DNA of 64,000 bases from Gordonia hankookensis (GTDB lineage Bacteria > Actinomycetota > Actinomycetes > Mycobacteriales > Mycobacteriaceae). This document shows positions 1 to 11,741 of the stretch, in pieces. The number at the start of each line of letters is the position of its first letter. Positions within the stretch are counted from its first letter, which is position 1. The position numbers and the translations under genes are program-made. The notes under the pieces were generated by a model. The model saw only the letters and a list, made by a program, of their open reading frames with translations, made no database searches and was not told the origin of the DNA. The DNA lies in NCBI RefSeq assembly GCF_014673215.1, contig NZ_JACWMS010000002.1:558001-622000 (forward strand). Reading direction: 5' to 3'.

Positions 1-88
1 CACCGAGCAGTTTGAGCACAGCCCCCTGCCAGCCACGCGACTTCGCCTTCGTCGACTCCGTCTGATTGAGATTGTCGAAATCGACCAT
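1..88 (-). CDS. Siderophore-interacting protein-like, N-terminal fragment (runs off left edge)
   Basis: Only the first 29 codons are present, starting at the ATG at 88-86 and leaving the window. The peptide contains GWQGAVLKLLG. That resembles the N-terminus of FAD-binding siderophore-interacting (ViuB/IrtA N-domain) proteins, which reduce ferric siderophores in the cytoplasm. A purine-rich stretch (GAGGGGAAG) lies about 10 bases before the ATG. An IdeR-type box lies 41 bases upstream, which fits an iron-acquisition gene. The family call rests on a short motif plus the promoter, so it is tentative. Confidence 0.5.
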   Translation of the reverse strand, partial: MVDFDNLNQTESTKAKSRGWQGAVLKLLG

Positions 89-128
89 CCGAACGACCCA
101 CTTCCCCTCGAGAACACTCCGCGTAGCC

Positions 129-147
129 TCAGGCTAGCCTATGCTAA
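129..147 (-). promoter_or_regulatory. IdeR/DtxR-type iron box
   Basis: Read on the minus strand, TTAGCATAGGCTAGCCTGA matches 15 of 19 positions of the classical IdeR/DtxR consensus TTAGGTTAGGCTAACCTAA. It sits 41-59 bases upstream of the gene leaving the left edge, where iron-dependent repression of siderophore genes would be expected. Confidence 0.7.
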
Positions 148-175
148 CCCGGAATCCCCGGGTCCGGCCAGAAGA

Positions 176-523
176 TCACGCGGGCGCGAGTGGCACCAGC
201 CCGGGATGGGCATCGAGGTAGCTCTTGGTGAACGAGCACACCGGCCGTAGTCGGGCACCTTGGGCGCGGACGTAGTCGACGGCACCGCGCATCAGACGCG
301 TGCCGAGTCCGTGACCGGTGTATTCGTCGTAGAGGACGGTGTGCAGGATGGTGATCGTCCGTGTGCCGTTCACGACATCGGTGCTGTATCCGAGGACGCC
401 GACCAGGTCGCCTGCCACCCACAGCTCGAACCGCTCCCGGACCGGGTTGTGCACGACCTGCGATATCTGTTGCAGGATTGCCTGCGCAGACTGCGGTGGC
501 CGATATCGATGTTTCCGTTGCAT
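176..523 (-). CDS. Small GNAT-like N-acetyltransferase (PF14542 / YjdJ type)
   Basis: A 115-residue single-domain protein. It has the layout of the short Acetyltransf_CG family: a beta-rich start (RFELWVAGDLVGVLGYS), the segment ITILHTVLYDEYTGHGLGTRL that matches the acetyl-CoA loop, and the ending RPVCSFTKSYLDAHPG with the conserved Cys and Tyr. It would transfer an acyl group from acetyl-CoA, but the substrate cannot be read from sequence. The ATG at 523 follows a strong ribosome site (GGAGGGG, 5 bases away). It is divergent from thiC. Confidence 0.8.
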   Translation of the reverse strand: MQRKHRYRPPQSAQAILQQISQVVHNPVRERFELWVAGDLVGVLGYSTDVVNGTRTITILHTVLYDEYTGHGLGTRLMRGAVDYVRAQGARLRPVCSFTKSYLDAHPGLVPLAPA

Positions 524-619
524 GAGCCCCTCCGGCCATCACGAGACAACCCGATGACAGGACTCCCCTTCCCACCAGCGAGCTCGGGACCCGTTCTGTG
601 ATCCCGGTCACATACCCTA

Positions 620-637
620 CCCTACGATCCCGTAGGG
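620..637. promoter_or_regulatory. Inverted repeat in the GNAT-thiC intergenic region
   Basis: CCCTACG-ATCC-CGTAGGG is a perfect 7-4-7 inverted repeat. It lies in the 330-base divergent gap between the GNAT gene (start 523) and thiC (start 854). It could be an operator or a short hairpin. Apart from this repeat and the riboswitch further right, nothing coding was seen in the gap. Confidence 0.4.
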
Positions 638-756
638 AACAGGAAACGGCGAAGGTTTTTCGCGGTGGTGGGCATCCCATGGCGCGCGTGTGGGTGGTCG
701 CCGCCGGCGATCGGCACGTAGGGTGTCGCATAGGCCGATCGGCCGCACAATTGCAC

Positions 757-3375
<2,619 letters not shown>

Positions 3376-3401
3376 CCGCCCGCCCCGCCGGGTGGGCGGC
3401 A

Positions 3402-5060
3402 CTACTTCTGCCAGCCCACGTCCTCCACCGGACCGATGTAGAACTGTCCGGCGCCGTAATTGGCGAGCTTCTCCTTGACCGCGATCATGGCCGGGCCGTT
3501 GAACAATGGTAGATCGGAGTACTGGCCGAATGCCTGCCGTTCCACCTTGTTGCCTGCGGAGATCTGTGCCATCGGCTCCGGGATCCGTGCCACCCGAGCG
3601 ATCTCGGCATCGAGTTCCGGGGACCCGGCGCCAGCCTTGTTCAGCTGCGATCCCTCGCACCAGGTCTGGCAGAGATAGGCCATCCCGAACGGATCACTGG
3701 ACGAAAATGCTATCAGGAACAGGTCGAATTCCTTGTTGACGACGACCTTCGAGAAGTCCGACGACGGTCGCTGGGAGATCACCACATCCACCCCGATCTG
3801 TTTGAGGATGGCCTGAAACGCACGGCCCAGATTCTGGATGGCAGGCGAGTCGGAGAGGATCGGCAGCGTCAACGACAGTCGCCTGCCGTCTTTCACCCGG
3901 ATGCCGTCGTCGTCATCCCCGACGTGCCAGCCTGCGTCATCGAGGAGCCTGCGTGCGCGGTCGGGGTCGTAGTCGATGACGCCCTTGACGTTGTCCTCGT
4001 AGCCGGGCTGGAACGAGTACATCTGTAACGATCCGGGCAGTGGCTCGGTGTAGTTGAGCCCGGTGAATCGGATGCGTGCCAACGTGTTCCGGTCGACACC
4101 GCGAAGCACGGCCTCGCGTACGCGCCGGTCTGCCAGGATCGGCGTGTCCAGGTTGACCACCAGCAGTGACTGCTGCGGTGAGGCCGCTGTCCGAATCGTG
4201 ACGCCACCCATCGTGATCACCTGTGCGCGGGAGTCCTTGCTGCCGACCCCGATCGCATCGAGTTCGCCGTTTCGAAAGGCATTGATGGCGGCCTGGTCCT
4301 CCAGTTGCCGGAACACCCGCCGATCGAGTTTGCCGGGGTTGCCCCACCAGTGCGGATTGCGCTTGAAGATGACGACGCCTGCATTCGGATCGTACGAATC
4401 GATGGTGTACGGCCCGGCACCCCATTCCGGGTGCGGGTTCTGCAGGTATGTGCGGTTGTAGAGATCGGCGGTGTTCACCTTCGGGTTCAGCAAGTAGTTG
4501 AACAGCCCGTCCGGCCACGCCCAGACTCCCTTGAACCGGACCACCGCCTGCCGATCGTCGACTCCCCTGGTGACCGAATCGATCTGGTCGTAGCCATCGG
4601 TGGAACTGACGGCGTAATTCGGATCGGTGCCGTTGCTCGAGCGCCAGGTGTTCACGAAGGAGCGATAGTCGATCGGGGCGCCGTCGTTGTAGCGGGCCTT
4701 CGGGTTGATGGTGTAGGTGACCACGGTCTTGCCGTCCACCAGTTCCTTGCGGACGTCGGTCAGGTAATCGCGGTTGAACGAGTAGGTGCCGTCGGGCGCG
4801 AAGTAGGCCAGGGTCGGGTTGTACCACCGCCAGAGCAGCAGGGTGTAGGCGGAGCCGTCGGCCTGGAAGGTGTTCCATTGCGGACTCACCTCGGTGATCG
4901 CGGTGGTGAGGCTCCCGCCGTCCCTGACATTCTCCCGCGGTTGCGGATTGAGGTCGGCACCGGTCGTCGAGATCGCCGAGTCGCCCAGTTGCACACCACA
5001 TCCGACGAGACTCACGATCGTCAGGGAGATCACGAGCATCGACACGACGATCCTCTTCAC
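3402..5060 (-). CDS. oppA: Oligopeptide ABC transporter substrate-binding lipoprotein (family 5)
   Basis: An SBP_bac_5 protein of 552 residues. It begins with a lipoprotein signal peptide whose lipobox LVGC places the lipidated Cys at residue 21. It should be anchored outside the membrane and deliver peptides to the permease. Typical family segments include the KARYNDGAPIDYRSFVNTWR region and the later FKRNPHWWG block. The GTG at 5060 was chosen because it overlaps the ATPase stop (GTGA) and has AGGAGG seven bases upstream; a longer frame starting at 5156 would destroy the signal peptide. Its place as last gene of a B-C-D-A operon matches mycobacterial oppBCDA. Confidence 0.88.
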   Translation of the reverse strand: MKRIVVSMLVISLTIVSLVGCGVQLGDSAISTTGADLNPQPRENVRDGGSLTTAITEVSPQWNTFQADGSAYTLLLWRWYNPTLAYFAPDGTYSFNRDYLTDVRKELVDGKTVVTYTINPKARYNDGAPIDYRSFVNTWRSSNGTDPNYAVSSTDGYDQIDSVTRGVDDRQAVVRFKGVWAWPDGLFNYLLNPKVNTADLYNRTYLQNPHPEWGAGPYTIDSYDPNAGVVIFKRNPHWWGNPGKLDRRVFRQLEDQAAINAFRNGELDAIGVGSKDSRAQVITMGGVTIRTAASPQQSLLVVNLDTPILADRRVREAVLRGVDRNTLARIRFTGLNYTEPLPGSLQMYSFQPGYEDNVKGVIDYDPDRARRLLDDAGWHVGDDDDGIRVKDGRRLSLTLPILSDSPAIQNLGRAFQAILKQIGVDVVISQRPSSDFSKVVVNKEFDLFLIAFSSSDPFGMAYLCQTWCEGSQLNKAGAGSPELDAEIARVARIPEPMAQISAGNKVERQAFGQYSDLPLFNGPAMIAVKEKLANYGAGQFYIGPVEDVGWQK

Positions 5061-7168
5061 GGCGCCTCCTGCGACATCGGCATCCGATCGGTGAAATGGC
5101 AGGCCGCACGGTGGTCGGTGCCCGCACCGGCGAGGGCGGGCTCCTGCTCCCGACACCGGGATTGCTCGGACTCACCGAGAGTGGGATACAGCGGGCACCG
5201 GCCCGCGAACGCACAGCCGACGATCTCGGCGGTGGGACTCGGCTGCTCGCCGCGCAGCAGGATCGGGGTGCGGGCCCGCTCGGCGCGTGGGTCCGGGATC
5301 GGGACGGCCGACAACAGCGCCTGCGTGTACGGGTGTCTCGGTTCGTCGAACACGGCGGCGGTCGGACCGACCTCGACGAACCGGCCGAGATACATCACCG
5401 CAACCCGGTCCGCCATATGACGAACCACCGAGAGATCGTGTGCCACCACGAGATACGCGACGTCCCCGTCGGCCTGCAGTCGACGGATGAGATTGACGAC
5501 GTCAGCCTGCACCGAGACGTCGAGCGCCGAGAGCGGCTCGTCGAGGATGATCAGTTTGGGATCGGTCGCCAGTGCTCGCGCGATGGCGAGGCGCTGACGC
5601 TGGCCACCCGAGAATGCCGACGGATATCGGTCCGCGTGCGCCGGATCGAGTCCGACCCGGCGCAGCAGTCCCCCGACTCGGTCCTCGGTGTCCTGTTTGG
5701 ACAGACCCAGTGCGCGCAAGGGTTCTCCGACGACGTCGAAGGCGGTGAAGCGTGGGTCGAGCGCTTCCGACGGGTCCTGGAAGACGATCGCCATCTCGCG
5801 ACGCAGGACCCGGGCCCGTCGTCGGGACAGTTCGGCCGGGTCGGTGCCGGACAGTCGGACGACGCCTGGCGGCTGCCCGAAATCCATCACCTCGAGCAGT
5901 GTGGTGGATTTTCCGCTGCCCGACTCGCCGACGATCGCCATGGTCTCACCGCGGCGGATGTCGAAGGAGACCCCGTCCACGGCCCGTACCGTCCCGACCC
6001 GGCGCTTCATGATCCCGCTGGTGAGCGGGAACTCCTTGCGCAGGCCGGCCACTTCGAGGATCACCGGCCGGTCCTCGCTGTCCGGCGTGGGCGCTCCGCG
6101 GGTACCGACGACGGGTTCGCCGTAGACGGGATGTCCGTCGATGGTGGCGTCATCGCCGATCTCGGTTGCCCGGACACACGCCGCCGCATGTGCCCCCGCC
6201 CCGGACACCTCATCGTCCCTACCGACAGGTGTCAATTCCGGTTCGTGCTGCAGACATTCGTCGATCACGATCGGACAGCGCGGGGCGAACTGGCAGGCCG
6301 ACGGCGGATCGATCAGTACCGGCGGGGTGCCCGGGATCGGTGTGAGCGATTGGGCGATCCGGTCGACCCGTGGTACCGCACCGAGCAACCCGATGGTGTA
6401 CGGCATCCGTGGCCCGTCGAAAAGCGGTTCCGCAGCGGCGCGTTCGACGGCCCGACCGCCGTACATCACCACCACGTCGTCGGCGGCACCGGCCACCACT
6501 CCGAGGTCGTGGGTGATGAGCACGATGGCCGCACCGGTCTCGGCCTGCGCGGTCCGCAGCAAGGACATGATCTGCGCCTGGATGGTCACATCGAGCGCGG
6601 TGGTCGGTTCGTCGGCGACGATCACCGCGGGTTCGTTCGCGATGGCCATCGCGATCATCACGCGCTGGCGCATCCCACCAGACAGCTCGTGCGGGAACGC
6701 CTTGACCCGTCGAGCCGGGTCCGGGATGCCGACGAGATCGAGCAGTTCGACCGCCCGTGCCATCGCTGCCTTGTTTCCGATGTCCCGATGCGCCGTGAGG
6801 GCCTCGACGATCTGGGCACCGACGGTGAACACGGGCGTCAGCGACGAGAGCGGGTCCTGGAAGATCATCGAGATCTCCCGCCCCCGGACCGTCGACATCT
6901 GCTTGTCGTCCAGCCCGAGCAGTTCACGTCCGTCCAGTGCGACCGATCCACTCACCACCGCGGAATCCGGGAGAAGTCCCAGGATCGCCAACGCGGACAC
7001 CGATTTCCCGGAGCCCGACTCGCCGACCACTGCAAGCGTGGACGACGCAGACACATCGAACGAGAGGCCGCGGACCGCATCGACCCGGCCTGCCTCGGAG
7101 CCGAAGGACACCCGCAGATCCCGCACGGACAGCACGGGTGCGGTTGCGCGGTCCGTCGAGATGCTCAT
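5057..7168 (-). CDS. oppD: Peptide ABC transporter ATPase, fused double-domain OppD
   Basis: A 703-residue protein with two complete ABC ATPase domains, equivalent to OppD plus OppF. Domain 1 has Walker A GESGSGKS at residues 49-56 and signature LSGGMRQR. Domain 2 has a second GESGSGKS around residue 399 and signature FSGGQRQR. Each half ends with an oligopeptide_HPY-type Cys-containing tail (CQFAPRCP, CAFAGRCP), typical of peptide/nickel importers. It powers uptake by the OppB/OppC pore. It overlaps both neighbours by four bases (ATGA and GTGA). Confidence 0.93.
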   Translation of the reverse strand: MSISTDRATAPVLSVRDLRVSFGSEAGRVDAVRGLSFDVSASSTLAVVGESGSGKSVSALAILGLLPDSAVVSGSVALDGRELLGLDDKQMSTVRGREISMIFQDPLSSLTPVFTVGAQIVEALTAHRDIGNKAAMARAVELLDLVGIPDPARRVKAFPHELSGGMRQRVMIAMAIANEPAVIVADEPTTALDVTIQAQIMSLLRTAQAETGAAIVLITHDLGVVAGAADDVVVMYGGRAVERAAAEPLFDGPRMPYTIGLLGAVPRVDRIAQSLTPIPGTPPVLIDPPSACQFAPRCPIVIDECLQHEPELTPVGRDDEVSGAGAHAAACVRATEIGDDATIDGHPVYGEPVVGTRGAPTPDSEDRPVILEVAGLRKEFPLTSGIMKRRVGTVRAVDGVSFDIRRGETMAIVGESGSGKSTTLLEVMDFGQPPGVVRLSGTDPAELSRRRARVLRREMAIVFQDPSEALDPRFTAFDVVGEPLRALGLSKQDTEDRVGGLLRRVGLDPAHADRYPSAFSGGQRQRLAIARALATDPKLIILDEPLSALDVSVQADVVNLIRRLQADGDVAYLVVAHDLSVVRHMADRVAVMYLGRFVEVGPTAAVFDEPRHPYTQALLSAVPIPDPRAERARTPILLRGEQPSPTAEIVGCAFAGRCPLYPTLGESEQSRCREQEPALAGAGTDHRAACHFTDRMPMSQEAP

Positions 7169-8205
7169 GCGCGGGCCCCCGATCCGGACGTCGGATCCAA
7201 GGCGTCGCGCAGTCCGTCGGCGATCAGCGCCAACGAGACGGTCAGCAAGGTCAGCACCGCGGCGGGGAAGTAGAACAGCCAGGGCGATGCGAACAGCGCT
7301 CCGGTGCCGGACTGGAGCAGGGCGCCGAGGGTGACGTCGGGGATCTTCACGCCGAGGCCGAGGAACGACAGACCGGTCTCGGCGAGGACCGTCGCCACCA
7401 CGCCGAGCGCGAAGTTGATCACCAGCAACGAGGCGAGGTTGGGCAGGATGTGGCGGGCGACGATCGTGAGGGGCGGCTCCCCCAGATACCGTGCGGCCGA
7501 GACGTAATCACGCTCCCGGATCGACTGCGCCATGGAATGGATGATGCGCGCCAACATCATCCAGCCCGTCAGGGTGAGGACCACGATGAGCCAACGCCAG
7601 TCACCGCCGGTCTTGTTGGAGATCAGCGCGAGGATCAGGAAGGTCGGCACCACCAGAAGCAGATAGATGACGCCCAGGATGACCCGCTGCACCCAGCCAC
7701 CGAAATAGGCGGCGAGCGCACCGACGAACGCGGCGATCACCGTGGTGCCCAACGAGACCGACAGAGCGATGACGAGTGAGCGTTGCAGGCCGTGCACGAC
7801 CTGCGCGTACAGGTCGTTACCCGCGTCGTTGGTGCCGAACCAGTGCCCGGACGACGGCGGGAACCCGATGGCCAGGAAATCGGTGTCGGTGTAGGAGTAC
7901 GTGCTGAACAGTCCGCCGAAGAGCGCGAAGCAGACCAGGATCACGAAGATCACCAGGCCGACCAGCGCCGAACGATGACGCGCGAACCGTCGCGCGATGA
8001 GTCCGGCGCGGCCCAGTCGCCTGCGGGCGATCGGCGTCTGCATGCTGTCCTCGACCGGACCGACACCGTCGGCGAGCAACCCACCCGTCTCACCCATGAT
8101 GGGCGCGGTGGCCGTCGGGTCATGAGCGTTCCCGTCGCGGAAGCGTTTCGAATCGGGGTCACGGGGCCGGTCGTTGCGCGACGGTTCCGGAGGCATCATC
8201 ACCAT
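7165..8205 (-). CDS. oppC: Peptide ABC transporter permease OppC
   Basis: An inner-membrane subunit of 346 residues with an extended hydrophilic N-terminus (about 65 residues), then the first span, then a BPD_transp_1 core. The EAA-loop region (SAARYLGEPPLTIVARHILP) contacts the ATPase. It is followed by the FLGLGVKIPDVTLGALL segment usual in DppC/OppC. The start at 8205 lies one base after the oppB stop; a second ATG six bases further in is a possible alternative. The stop overlaps the oppD start. Confidence 0.92.
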   Translation of the reverse strand: MVMMPPEPSRNDRPRDPDSKRFRDGNAHDPTATAPIMGETGGLLADGVGPVEDSMQTPIARRRLGRAGLIARRFARHRSALVGLVIFVILVCFALFGGLFSTYSYTDTDFLAIGFPPSSGHWFGTNDAGNDLYAQVVHGLQRSLVIALSVSLGTTVIAAFVGALAAYFGGWVQRVILGVIYLLLVVPTFLILALISNKTGGDWRWLIVVLTLTGWMMLARIIHSMAQSIRERDYVSAARYLGEPPLTIVARHILPNLASLLVINFALGVVATVLAETGLSFLGLGVKIPDVTLGALLQSGTGALFASPWLFYFPAAVLTLLTVSLALIADGLRDALDPTSGSGARA

Positions 8206-8206
8206 G

Positions 8207-9190
8207 TCAGGTCACCCGCACTCGTGGATCGAGGTAGACCACCGCCAGATCGGCGAGGATCGCGCCGACGGCGGTGGCCAGGGCACCGAAGGCGGCCACG
8301 GCCACGGCCCCGTACACGTCGTTGGTGTTGATGGACGTGACGAAGTATCGACCCATCCCCTCCCACCCGAAGATCGTCTCGGTGATGACGGCGCCGGTGA
8401 AGACCGCCGGGATCGCGAAGGCCACTCCGACGGCCACCGGGATGATCGCGGTACGCAACGCATGTCGTCGCACCGCGACGCCGCGCGTCAACCCCTTGGC
8501 GCGGGCGGTTCGGACATAGTCCGCATCGATGGTGTCGAGCAGCAGCGAGCGCTGCATGAGGTGCAGGCCCGCATACTGCACCGCGACCAGCGTGATCGTC
8601 GGCAGGATCAGGTGTTTGATCCGGTCGGCCAGCACCGGGAAGAACCCGTGGACGTCGATGCTCGACGATCCCGCCACGTACACCACCGTGTGGCCCACCC
8701 GCTGATTGATCGCGATGCCGAGTAGCACCACCGCGAGGCCGGCCACCGCGACGGGGATGTTGATCATCACGATCGAGACCAGTTGCCAAGCGCGGTCGGC
8801 CAATCGGTAGTGACGCAGTGCCGTGTAGACGCCGAGCGCGATGCCCAGCAGCGTCGCCAGCACAGTGGCCGCGGCGAGCAGCTGCACCGACGACCAGATC
8901 CGGAAGCCCACCTGCGCGTTGACGCTGGTGCCGACCGGCGTGGAACCCCAGTCCCAGTGCAGCAGGATGCCGGTCAGCCAGGTCCACCATCGCTCGAGCA
9001 CGGGCGTCTTGTCGTTGAGGTTGTACCCCGTCAGCGTGTTGTCCACGACCTCGGGAGGCAGCGGAGGTTTGCGCTCGGCATAGTTCGACCGCGGATCGAG
9101 GAACCAGGTCGCCAGGAAGAACGTGAGGTTGGTCGCCACGAAGACAAGGACCGCCCAGGCGGCGATGCGCTTGCACAGATATCCGATCAC
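8207..9190 (-). CDS. oppB: Peptide ABC transporter permease OppB
   Basis: The first gene of the operon, 327 residues. It has the N-terminal span found in OppB/DppB (AAWAVLVFVATNLTFFL) and six spans in all. The EAA loop YVRTARAKGL lies around residue 232, and the C-terminal block TETIFGWEGMGRY is characteristic of the family. It forms the membrane pore with OppC. The GTG at 9190 follows AGAGG. No operator was recognised upstream of 9191. Confidence 0.92.
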   Translation of the reverse strand: MIGYLCKRIAAWAVLVFVATNLTFFLATWFLDPRSNYAERKPPLPPEVVDNTLTGYNLNDKTPVLERWWTWLTGILLHWDWGSTPVGTSVNAQVGFRIWSSVQLLAAATVLATLLGIALGVYTALRHYRLADRAWQLVSIVMINIPVAVAGLAVVLLGIAINQRVGHTVVYVAGSSSIDVHGFFPVLADRIKHLILPTITLVAVQYAGLHLMQRSLLLDTIDADYVRTARAKGLTRGVAVRRHALRTAIIPVAVGVAFAIPAVFTGAVITETIFGWEGMGRYFVTSINTNDVYGAVAVAAFGALATAVGAILADLAVVYLDPRVRVT

Positions 9191-9317
9191 CTACGACCTC
9201 TGACTCCGACTGTCCCGGCCGGGGCTGAATCGGCCGCAGTCGACCCATTGTGTCAGCGCGACGGCCGATTCGCCGGGTTCCGCGCGGCGCGGTGTTCAGC
9301 GCGTCCATAATCGGGCC

Positions 9318-10100
9318 ATGGCCTGGAACTACCTCATGGACATGGACGGCGTGCTCACCAGCGAGGAGCACCTGATCCCCGGTGCCGACGCGTTTCTCGC
9401 CGAACTGACCTCCAACGGCACACCGTTCACCGTGCTCACCAACAACTCCATCCGCACGCCACGGGATCTGCGGGCCCGCCTGCTCCGCATCGGTCTCGAC
9501 ATCCCGGAATCGGCCATCTGGACGTCGGCGCTGGCCACCGCGCGATTCCTCGACTCGCAACGTCCGGGCGGCTCGGCCTACGTCGTCGGCGAGTCCGGCC
9601 TCACCACCGCACTCCACGAGATCGGCTACGTGATCACCGATTCGGACCCCGATTATGTGGTCCTCGGCGAGACGCGCACCTATTCGTTCGAAGCCATCAC
9701 GACCGCGATCCGCCTCGTCGAGCGAGGCGCGCGGTTCATCGCCACCAACCCGGATGCCACGGGTCCGTCCACGAGCGGGTCGCTCCCGGCGACCGGTGCG
9801 GTGGCAGCCCTGATCAGCCGGGCCACCGGGCGCGACCCCTACTACGTCGGCAAACCCAATCCGCTGATGATGCGGTCGGCGCTGCGGCAGATGGGCGCTC
9901 ATTCCGAGCACACGTTGATGATCGGCGACCGGATGGACACCGACGTCATCGCCGGGATGGAAGCCGGTCTCCAGACGCTGCTGGTGCTGTCGGGCATCTC
10001 CACGCCGGCGTCGGTGGAGCTCTACCCCTACCGCCCGACCGAGGTGATCGGCTCGGTGGCCGATCTGGTCGGCCGCACCCAGGATCCGTTCCGCAGCTGA
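9318..10100 (+). CDS. HAD-IIA family sugar-phosphatase-like hydrolase (NagD type)
   Basis: A cytosolic HAD phosphatase of 260 residues. Motif I is DMDGVL (residues 8-13), with a conservative Asp-x-Asp. Motif II is VLTNNS, the conserved Lys is in YYVGKPNP, and motif IV is GDRMDTD. The C2-type cap between motifs II and III marks the HAD-IIA/NagD subgroup, which acts on sugar or nucleotide monophosphates; the exact substrate is unknown. A CATAAT hexamer six bases before the ATG and no ribosome site suggest a leaderless mRNA. Confidence 0.87.
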   Translation: MAWNYLMDMDGVLTSEEHLIPGADAFLAELTSNGTPFTVLTNNSIRTPRDLRARLLRIGLDIPESAIWTSALATARFLDSQRPGGSAYVVGESGLTTALHEIGYVITDSDPDYVVLGETRTYSFEAITTAIRLVERGARFIATNPDATGPSTSGSLPATGAVAALISRATGRDPYYVGKPNPLMMRSALRQMGAHSEHTLMIGDRMDTDVIAGMEAGLQTLLVLSGISTPASVELYPYRPTEVIGSVADLVGRTQDPFRS

Positions 10101-10140
10101 CCGCGACGGGATAGACGCCGACAGCAACCCCGAATACGCC

Positions 10141-10178
10141 GACAGCACCCCCACTCCGACAGGAGTGCGGGTGCTGTC
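10141..10178. terminator. Strong hairpin downstream of the HAD gene
   Basis: GACAGCACCC(C)CACTCC pairs with GGAGTG(C)GGGTGCTGTC around a short GACA-type loop, giving about 16 pairs. There is no T-run, so it is either a rho-independent-like terminator of the U-less actinobacterial type or an mRNA-stabilising stem. It lies between the convergent HAD and SHOCT genes. A partial direct repeat (acgccgacagca) precedes it. Confidence 0.6.
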
Positions 10179-10242
10179 GACGAGCAATCGGGCTCTCGCG
10201 GCGTGAACTCGAGGAATCCGTCAGCCGGAGGCCGTCCTCAGA

Positions 10243-10623
10243 TCAGGCGAGTGCCTTGGCCTTCAGGGCCTCGAACTCCTCCTGGGTGATGGTCCCGGCG
10301 TCGAGCAATGCCTTGGCGTCAGCGATGTGATCGGCCGGGCTCTTGCCTGCGACCGACTGGATGTAACTGTCGGTGGCCTGCTTGGCTTCCTGGGCCGCCT
10401 CGCCCTGGCGTTCGGCCATGCCGCGGCCCTTGGCGAGGAGATACACGATCGAGGTGATGTACGGCAGGATGATCAGGAAGACCACCCAGATGGCCTTCGC
10501 CCAGCCGGACGCCTTCTTGTCGCGGAACAGGTCGGTGATGATGAACCAGAGGACGATCAGGTAGGCGACGAACGCGAAGATGACGATCGTGTACCAGATG
10601 AAGTCCCAGAACGAGTCCCACAT
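10243..10623 (-). CDS. Membrane protein with PLDc_N-like spans and SHOCT tail
   Basis: A 126-residue protein. Two spans form the N-terminal half (TIVIFAFVAYLIVLWFII and IWVVFLIILPYITSIVYLL) with the DLFRDKKASGWAKAIW linker typical of PLDc_N small membrane proteins. The C-terminal 30 residues (ADAKALLDAGTITQEEFEALK) are a SHOCT domain. The role is unknown; such proteins are often stress-linked. The ATG at 10623 was preferred over an upstream start because AGGAG lies eight bases before it. Confidence 0.85.
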   Translation of the reverse strand: MWDSFWDFIWYTIVIFAFVAYLIVLWFIITDLFRDKKASGWAKAIWVVFLIILPYITSIVYLLAKGRGMAERQGEAAQEAKQATDSYIQSVAGKSPADHIADAKALLDAGTITQEEFEALKAKALA

Positions 10624-10784
10624 GGGAAATGCTCCTTGCATGTCAATTCCGGCCCGACGGGGATCGCCGGGCCGACAAAAGCTTCTCACAGCCCGTACTC
10701 AGGGGCACGGCTTGACGAGGATTCGCTCACCCCGAGTCGGGGCTTGCGGACGCCGACGGCGCGGCAGCGCCGTGCCCAGCGGCC

Positions 10785-11741
10785 TCACCGACGGCTGAGC
10801 GTCACCTGGAAGTCTCCCGCGTCGTCGGTCCACGACTTCACCACGTCGAGGCCCGCGGCCGCGAGTTCGTCGGCGAGATCCCCCGGGTCGAACTTCGTGC
10901 TGATCTCGGTCAGCACGTCCGCGCCCCGCGGTAGCCGCCACCGCCGGTCCAGCGCAGCGAAATACACGTCGATGTCGCGGCGCGCCCGGAGCCACATCTC
11001 GATGCGGTGGCGGGCGGGATTCCACCGCGCGATGTGATCGAAGTCGTCGACGTAGAGCCCCTGCGCGTCGAGTCCGGTACGCAGCACCTCGATCATGTTG
11101 CGATTGAAATCGGCGGTCACCCCGGCCTTGTCGTTGTACGCCGCGACGAGTCGGCCGGTGTCCTTGATGAGATCGGCACCGAGCAGGAAGTAGTCACCGG
11201 GCGCCAGCGCATCCGCAAGCGTGCGGAGGAATGCCGCACGCTCGGCCACGTCGAAGTTGCCGATGGTCCCGCCGAGGAAGACGGCGATTCGCGGTCCGGC
11301 GGCGGCCGGCAACGTGAGATCCGGACTCGTGAAATCGGCGACCATGGGTTCGACGCCGATGTCCGGATAGTCGAGGGCCAGTTCGGCCGACGACGACTCG
11401 AGGATCTCGGTGCTGACGTCGAGCGGCACGTACGTGAACGGCCGTCCTGCGGAGCTGGCCCGCTCGGCGAAGGCGCGCAACAGCAGTCGGGTCTTGGTCG
11501 AGGTTCCGGAACCGAACTCGACCATCATGGCCGCATCCGTCACCGCCGCGATATCGGCACTGCCCGCCCTCAGGATCGCGGTCTCCCGACGGGTCGGATA
11601 GTACTCGGGTACTCGGGTGATCTCGTCGAACAGCAGGCTCCCGCGCTCGTCGTAGAGCCACTTCGTCGGGAGGGTCGGCGGATCGGCCCACAGGCCTGCC
11701 ACGGCGTCGACGGCAAGTGCGTCGTCGATGCTGACGGTCAT
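10785..11741 (-). CDS. egtD: L-histidine N(alpha)-methyltransferase EgtD
   Basis: A SAM-dependent enzyme that trimethylates histidine to hercynine, the first step of ergothioneine synthesis. At 318 residues it matches EgtD length. Recognisable blocks: KWLYDERGSLLFDEITRVPEYYPTR at the N-terminus, ELGSGTSTKTRLLL-like VEFGSGTSTKTRLLLRA (SAM site), and VFLGGTIGNF. The ATG at 11741 overlaps the egtB stop (ATGA), overriding a longer open frame. It is the last gene of the pair. Confidence 0.94.
   Translation of the reverse strand: MTVSIDDALAVDAVAGLWADPPTLPTKWLYDERGSLLFDEITRVPEYYPTRRETAILRAGSADIAAVTDAAMMVEFGSGTSTKTRLLLRAFAERASSAGRPFTYVPLDVSTEILESSSAELALDYPDIGVEPMVADFTSPDLTLPAAAGPRIAVFLGGTIGNFDVAERAAFLRTLADALAPGDYFLLGADLIKDTGRLVAAYNDKAGVTADFNRNMIEVLRTGLDAQGLYVDDFDHIARWNPARHRIEMWLRARRDIDVYFAALDRRWRLPRGADVLTEISTKFDPGDLADELAAAGLDVVKSWTDDAGDFQVTLSRR

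Noticed and set aside
5096..7273. 725-codon open frame on the plus strand across the opp operon
   Set aside because: It lies antisense to the fused OppD, whose two ABC domains are unmistakable. The product is Arg/His/Gly-rich with no family motifs, a normal artefact of high GC.
8199..10187. 662-codon minus-strand frame across oppB and the HAD gene
   Set aside because: It runs antisense through the HAD phosphatase and out of frame through oppB; no homology pattern.
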